From NCBI GenBank assembly GCA_023397045.1, contig JAEWUR010000058.1, positions 1 to 5,194 of the forward strand: DNA of 5,194 bases. The letters are read 5' to 3'. The translations under genes were made by a program, and so were the position numbers. The stretch is from Planctomycetota bacterium. Lineage in GTDB: Bacteria > Planctomycetota > Planctomycetia > Pirellulales > Thermoguttaceae. Shown in pieces: positions 1 to 2,353 of the stretch (the stretch's first letter is position 1; the number at the start of each line of letters is the position of its first letter). The notes beneath the pieces were generated by a model. That model was not told where the DNA came from and did no database searches. It worked only from the letters and a program-made list of their open reading frames with translations.

Positions 1-4
1 TGGG

Positions 5-39
5 AGTGGTTAGTGGTTAGTGGTTAGTGGATAGTGAAA
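5..39. repeat. Short tandem heptamer repeat, AGTGGTT units
   Basis: Three exact AGTGGTT units lie head to tail at 5-11, 12-18 and 19-25. A one-mismatch unit AGTGGAT (26-32) and a decayed unit AGTGAAA (33-39) follow. The array lies just past the 3' end of the minus-strand TIM-barrel gene and may extend left beyond the window edge. Its function is unknown. Heptameric short tandem repeats are common intergenic elements in some bacteria, such as the STRR arrays of cyanobacteria, but membership of a named family is not claimed here. Confidence 0.85.
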
Positions 40-63
40 CCTAACAATCCAATCGCCACCATC

Positions 64-84
64 ATCCTCCATCCTCCATCCGCT
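64..84. repeat. Second short heptamer repeat, ATCCTCC units
   Basis: Two exact ATCCTCC units (64-70, 71-77) are followed by a partial third, ATCCGCT (78-84). It has the same 7-bp period as the AGTGGTT array 25 bp away, but the unit is unrelated. It ends three bases before the stop codon of the minus-strand gene at 87. On the minus strand the unit reads GGAGGAT, which resembles a ribosome-binding site, but no gene follows it within the window. Confidence 0.6.
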
Positions 85-86
85 CC

Positions 87-929
87 TCACCAAACTTTCC
101 CCAGCGCCTCGGCAGTTTGTTTAACGACCGACTCGCGATTGTGGTTGGCAAAGGCGTCACGCGACGCCTTGACCGTGACCGGACCTTGATAGCCCACCTC
201 CTTGAGAAGCGAAACAAATGCAGCAACATCGACACGGCCATTCTCGACGCCGGGCAGCAAACGGAACTTGTCGTCCAGGTCGGCCGTCGCCACATCGGAG
301 GGCATCTCGGCTACCTGCACGGCCACGATCTGGTCCGACGCCAGCTTCCGGAGGCTCTCGGCCGACCCGCCCGCCGCCACAACTTCCCACGTATCGAGCA
401 GCAACCCCAGATTCGACGCAGCCGCCATGCCAAGCAGCATGACCAACGCATCGAGATCGTGAATGAACTGGAACGCCCGATCGCGGCGATATCGCTCCGC
501 CGCTCGAAAACCGACGGCCAGCCGAATGCCCGACTCGTTCAAAACGGCGCAGACCTCCCCAATGCGGCGGCGATGGAGTTCGAAATTCTCGTGATACGGC
601 CGAGTATCGCCCGCCGGCGACAAGATCGACGTGGCTCGCGTGCAACCCAATTCGGCCGCACATTGCGTGAATTCGGGCAGTTTCTTAAGCTCCTGCTGAA
701 AAACGCCGTCCTCCGCGTCCCACGTGATCGGCAAAACAAACGAACCGATTTCGAGCTTCGAACTCGCCAAATATCGCTTCGCATACGACATGCCCTTGGC
801 GTGCGCAGCCGCCGCAAACTCGACGATGTTCACGTCGAGACCCGCAAATCCATAGGTCAGCGTCAACTCGATGATTTCACTTTGATGTCCGGAGATGCCA
901 ATCGAAGAAGAATTTAGATTTTTGAACAT
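87..929 (-). CDS. Sugar phosphate isomerase/epimerase-like TIM-barrel protein
   Basis: This 280-residue protein resembles the xylose isomerase-like TIM-barrel superfamily (AP endonuclease 2 fold), whose members isomerise or epimerise sugars or cut abasic DNA. Visible family blocks are an N-terminal strand SIGISG (9-14), the 'GFAGLDVN' strand-helix (27-34), 'NLGLLLDTW' (173-181) and the late barrel segment 'EVGYQGPVTVK' (244-254). The length is normal for single-domain members. No signal peptide is seen, so it is probably cytoplasmic. ATG at 929 is preferred over an in-frame TTG at 941, because GGAG sits six bases before the ATG and overlaps the TTG codon. Oddly, positions where catalytic relatives usually carry metal-binding Glu or His hold Gly140, Glu182, Gln205 and Lys254, while Asp179 is kept. 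The substrate cannot be assigned, and the protein may be a divergent or non-catalytic relative. It lies 149 bp downstream of uppP on the same strand. Confidence 0.85.
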   Translation of the reverse strand: MFKNLNSSSIGISGHQSEIIELTLTYGFAGLDVNIVEFAAAAHAKGMSYAKRYLASSKLEIGSFVLPITWDAEDGVFQQELKKLPEFTQCAAELGCTRATSILSPAGDTRPYHENFELHRRRIGEVCAVLNESGIRLAVGFRAAERYRRDRAFQFIHDLDALVMLLGMAAASNLGLLLDTWEVVAAGGSAESLRKLASDQIVAVQVAEMPSDVATADLDDKFRLLPGVENGRVDVAAFVSLLKEVGYQGPVTVKASRDAFANHNRESVVKQTAEALGKVW

Positions 930-935
930 GCCACA

Positions 936-939
936 CTCC
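936..939 (-). promoter_or_regulatory. Ribosome-binding site GGAG that fixes the TIM-barrel gene start
   Basis: On the minus strand GGAG is followed by six bases (TGTGGC) and then ATG at 929. This is ideal Shine-Dalgarno spacing. The alternative TTG start at 941 overlaps this GGAG and has no comparable site in front, so the ATG is the better start. Confidence 0.6.
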
Positions 940-1000
940 AAGGAACCAACATTTTCACGAAAACCCCTTCGCAGGCTTGGGGCGTCGTGGGAAATCCTGA

Positions 1001-1009
1001 ATTATCGCA
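1001..1009 (-). promoter_or_regulatory. Possible extended -10 element for the TIM-barrel gene
   Basis: The minus strand reads TGCGATAAT, that is TGn followed by GATAAT, one base off the TATAAT consensus. It lies about 70 bases before the ATG at 929. The region where a -35 would sit (about 1024-1029, TTCCCC) is a poor match, so this would have to work as an extended -10 promoter. This is motif inference only. Confidence 0.3.
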
Positions 1010-1078
1010 GAAGCGTCGTAGCGGGGAAAGGGGGAGCGCGACAAACGATGCGAGAATAGGGTGCGATGCGTCGATGGC

Positions 1079-1891
1079 TCAGAAACCGCGAACCGCCAAC
1101 ACCATCGCCACGGCGGCCAACGCAAGGCGATACCAGCCGAACGGAACCAGCGTATGGCGGCCCAGGAAATGAATGAAGAACTTCACCGCCAGCCATGCGA
1201 AAATGAACGAGACGACGAATCCAATCGCCAGAATCTTGAGCTGCGCCGCCTGAAATATCGCGAAATTCTTGTAGAACTCGTAAGACGTTGCAGCCACCAT
1301 GATCGGCACCGCCGCGAAAAACGAATACTCCGTCGCCGTCTTCCGTTCAACGCCCGTCATCATGCCCCCGAGAATCGTCGACGCCGACCGCGACATCCCG
1401 GGCCATAGCGACAAGCATTGAAACAGGCCGATCGTCAACGCGTCCTTCCAGGTGAGCAGGTCGACGCCTTCCACCCGAGGGCGAGGGCGGAATCGCTCGA
1501 CCAGCAAGATCCAGACCGCCCCGGCGGCCAGTGCCGCCGCCACGGTGATCGGATTGAACAACCTGTCGCGGATCACCCCGTGGAATAGCAGACCCGCAAC
1601 CGACGCGGGGATCGACGTAATCATCAACAAGCCGATTCCTCGCAGACCCGTAAGCCCCCGATTGTCGTCGAAATGCAAGAGGCCGACGAATCGGCCCGGA
1701 TAGGCCGCCACGACGGCCAGAATCGCCCCAAGCTGGATGACGATATCGAACGCCGTGGCCACGTCCTTGCCCACCAGGGCGTCGAATCCGGAAAAATGCC
1801 CGACCAGAATCAGATGCCCGGTCGACGAGATCGGCAGGAACTCGGTCAGCCCTTCCACGATGCCCATCAGGGCGGCCAAGACGGCTTCCAT
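1079..1891 (-). CDS. uppP: Undecaprenyl-diphosphatase (UppP/BacA)
   Basis: This integral membrane enzyme removes one phosphate from undecaprenyl diphosphate, recycling the lipid carrier used for peptidoglycan and other envelope polymers. Extra copies are known to raise bacitracin tolerance. Both family signatures are present. The first is the E-x-x-x-E block EGLTEFLPISSTGH (13-26), with Glu13, Glu17 and His26. The second is the PGxSRSxxT block PGMSRSAST (164-172), with Arg168. The 270-residue length is typical. Hydrophobic stretches, probably membrane-spanning or re-entrant, lie near 47-66, 84-104, 114-131, 189-203, 218-238 and 249-268. The open frame extends 98 codons further upstream, but that part is polar and unlike the family. 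The family sequence begins at the ATG at 1891, preceded by a GAGAG site (1900-1904) eight bases away. The gene is divergent from the giant surface-protein gene. Confidence 0.97.
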   Translation of the reverse strand: MEAVLAALMGIVEGLTEFLPISSTGHLILVGHFSGFDALVGKDVATAFDIVIQLGAILAVVAAYPGRFVGLLHFDDNRGLTGLRGIGLLMITSIPASVAGLLFHGVIRDRLFNPITVAAALAAGAVWILLVERFRPRPRVEGVDLLTWKDALTIGLFQCLSLWPGMSRSASTILGGMMTGVERKTATEYSFFAAVPIMVAATSYEFYKNFAIFQAAQLKILAIGFVVSFIFAWLAVKFFIHFLGRHTLVPFGWYRLALAAVAMVLAVRGF

Positions 1892-2067
1892 CAATGATTC
1901 TCTCGGTTTCTCGGTCGGTTGGTTCGTGGATGCGTTGCTTGGGGGCAAGAACCGCCCCCCCATTCTAGCAGATTCCTCCCGTTTTTGGCAACGCAACGCC
2001 TCGCGAAACCGTGGCATGCGAAAAAAAGCCGAAATCTTACCGCCCCGATGCGATTCCTTGAATTGCT

Positions 2068-2084
2068 CCCCGCTTGTGGCGGGG
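2068..2084. other. GC-rich hairpin in the uppP leader region
   Basis: CCCCGC (2068-2073) and GCGGGG (2079-2084) form a perfect 6-bp inverted repeat around a 5-base loop. If uppP is transcribed from near 2099, this lies at the very start of its transcript. No U-tract follows closely on the minus strand, so it is not a simple terminator. Confidence 0.45.
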
Positions 2085-2098
2085 GGTAAAGCGTTGCG

Positions 2099-2104
2099 AT
2101 TATA
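2099..2104 (-). promoter_or_regulatory. Candidate -10 element (TATAAT) for uppP
   Basis: The minus strand reads exactly TATAAT here, about 208 bases before the uppP start. Nothing at the expected 16-18 base distance matches the -35 consensus well; the closest is ATTTGT at 2121-2126. The perfect -10 in a divergent gap supports a promoter, but the long leader and weak -35 leave it uncertain. Confidence 0.4.
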
Positions 2105-2115
2105 GGGCTTTTTCC

Positions 2116-2143
2116 TTGACACAAATGATCCAGTCGTTACGCT
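2116..2143 (+). promoter_or_regulatory. Candidate sigma70-type promoter for the giant protein gene
   Basis: A perfect TTGACA (2116-2121) is followed after 16 bases by TACGCT (2138-2143). The latter keeps the three most conserved -10 positions (T1, A2, T6) but not the middle ones. It is the only exact -35 consensus noticed upstream of the ATG at 2354 and would give a leader of roughly 200 bases. The weak -10 is the main doubt. Confidence 0.35.
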
Positions 2144-2147
2144 GGAT
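2128..2147. promoter_or_regulatory. Inverted repeat overlapping the candidate promoter, possible operator
   Basis: ATCCAG (2128-2133) and CTGGAT (2142-2147) are perfect inverted copies separated by eight bases. Together they cover the spacer and -10 of the candidate plus-strand promoter. That is a natural place for a repressor site, but a 6-bp repeat can arise by chance and no regulator gene is present in the window. Confidence 0.3.
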
Positions 2148-2160
2148 AGATAGTGATAAT

Positions 2161-2185
2161 TTGCCGGCTTGGGCAAAGTCGGCAA
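2161..2185 (+). other. Strong hairpin in the leader of the giant protein gene
   Basis: TTGCCGGCTT (2161-2170) pairs with AAGTCGGCAA (2176-2185) as a 10-bp stem with a single G-U pair, closing a 5-base loop GGGCA. It lies about 170 bases before the start codon. No U-tract follows, so it is not a terminator. It could stabilise the mRNA, act as a processing site or bind a regulator. Confidence 0.6.
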
Positions 2186-2226
2186 TAGAGGGGCTGTTTG
2201 TCGGGATGTCTCGATCGACTCTTTGC

Positions 2227-2246
2227 GACCGGCTAGTTGACCGGTC
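2227..2246 (+). other. Second leader inverted repeat, followed by a T-run
   Basis: GACCGG (2227-2232) and CCGGTC (2241-2246) form a perfect 6-bp stem with an 8-base loop. A run of six T lies at 2255-2260, eight bases past the stem. That gap is too long for a classical intrinsic terminator. Confidence 0.4.
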
Positions 2247-2310
2247 CGCTCCAGTTTTTTAGGAACAGTGCTCGTTGCGTCGATGCGGCCTCTCGGTCGA
2301 CGCGAATAGA

Positions 2311-2339
2311 TTTTGCCGGAACGGCAGAGAGCTTTTTTT
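2311..2339 (+). other. Hairpin plus T7 run just before the ribosome-binding site
   Basis: TGCCG (2314-2318) pairs with CGGCA (2322-2326) over a GAA loop. U-G and U-A pairs can extend the stem to 2311-2329. Three bases later a run of seven T (2333-2339) begins, ending right at the ribosome-binding site of the giant gene. The arrangement resembles a weak intrinsic terminator or attenuator in the leader, but the GC core is only about 5 bp. Confidence 0.35.
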
Positions 2340-2349
2340 GAGGAAAAGG
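2340..2349 (+). promoter_or_regulatory. Ribosome-binding site of the giant protein gene
   Basis: GAGGAAAAGG lies 4-13 bases before the ATG at 2354 and contains AGGA nine bases away. An in-frame TGA at 2339-2341 overlaps it, and no ATG, GTG or TTG occurs in frame between that stop and 2354. The start is therefore fixed. Confidence 0.7.
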
Positions 2350-2353
2350 TCGT

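Larger units (their letters stand above)
930..1078. other. Gap between uppP and the TIM-barrel gene
   Basis: These 149 bases separate two minus-strand genes. They contain the GGAG site above, a possible extended -10 element near 1001-1009, and a weak CCCC/GGGG inverted repeat at 964-982 that is too short for a convincing terminator. No open frame with a plausible start and family resemblance was seen. The gap permits either cotranscription with a long spacer or an independent promoter. Confidence 0.6.
1892..2353. other. Divergent intergenic region between uppP and the giant protein gene
   Basis: These 462 bases separate two divergent gene starts. The uppP-proximal half (1892-2098) is GC-rich, with several G/C and A/T homopolymer runs and one short GC hairpin. 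The centre (2099-2147) has TATAAT facing uppP and TTGACA facing the giant gene. The right half (2148-2353) would be the leader of the giant gene and carries three inverted repeats and a ribosome-binding site. No convincing protein-coding gene was found; the short open frames here have no recognisable features. Confidence 0.7.

Noticed and set aside
1..86. CRISPR array or mobile-element end at the left edge
   Set aside because: The repeats are 7 bp with no spacers, and there are no terminal inverted repeats or transposase fragments.
117..917. Long plus-strand open frame opposite the TIM-barrel gene
   Set aside because: Its translation is rich in Arg, Gln and His with no recognisable blocks, which is typical of an antisense shadow of a GC-rich gene. 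The minus strand has clear family motifs.
960..982. CCCC/GGGG inverted repeat followed by TTTT on the minus strand, as a uppP terminator
   Set aside because: The stem is only 4 bp with an 11-base loop and only four T follow, which is too weak to call an intrinsic terminator.
1892..2185. 98-codon N-terminal extension of the uppP reading frame
   Set aside because: The extension is polar and unlike the family. The UppP family sequence starts at the ATG at 1891, which has a GAGAG site at good spacing. The extra frame crosses the candidate promoters and hairpins.
2227..2260. Intrinsic terminator formed by GACCGG/CCGGTC and the T6 run
   Set aside because: The T-run starts eight bases after the stem and the stem is only 6 bp. 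No gene ends just upstream on the plus strand.
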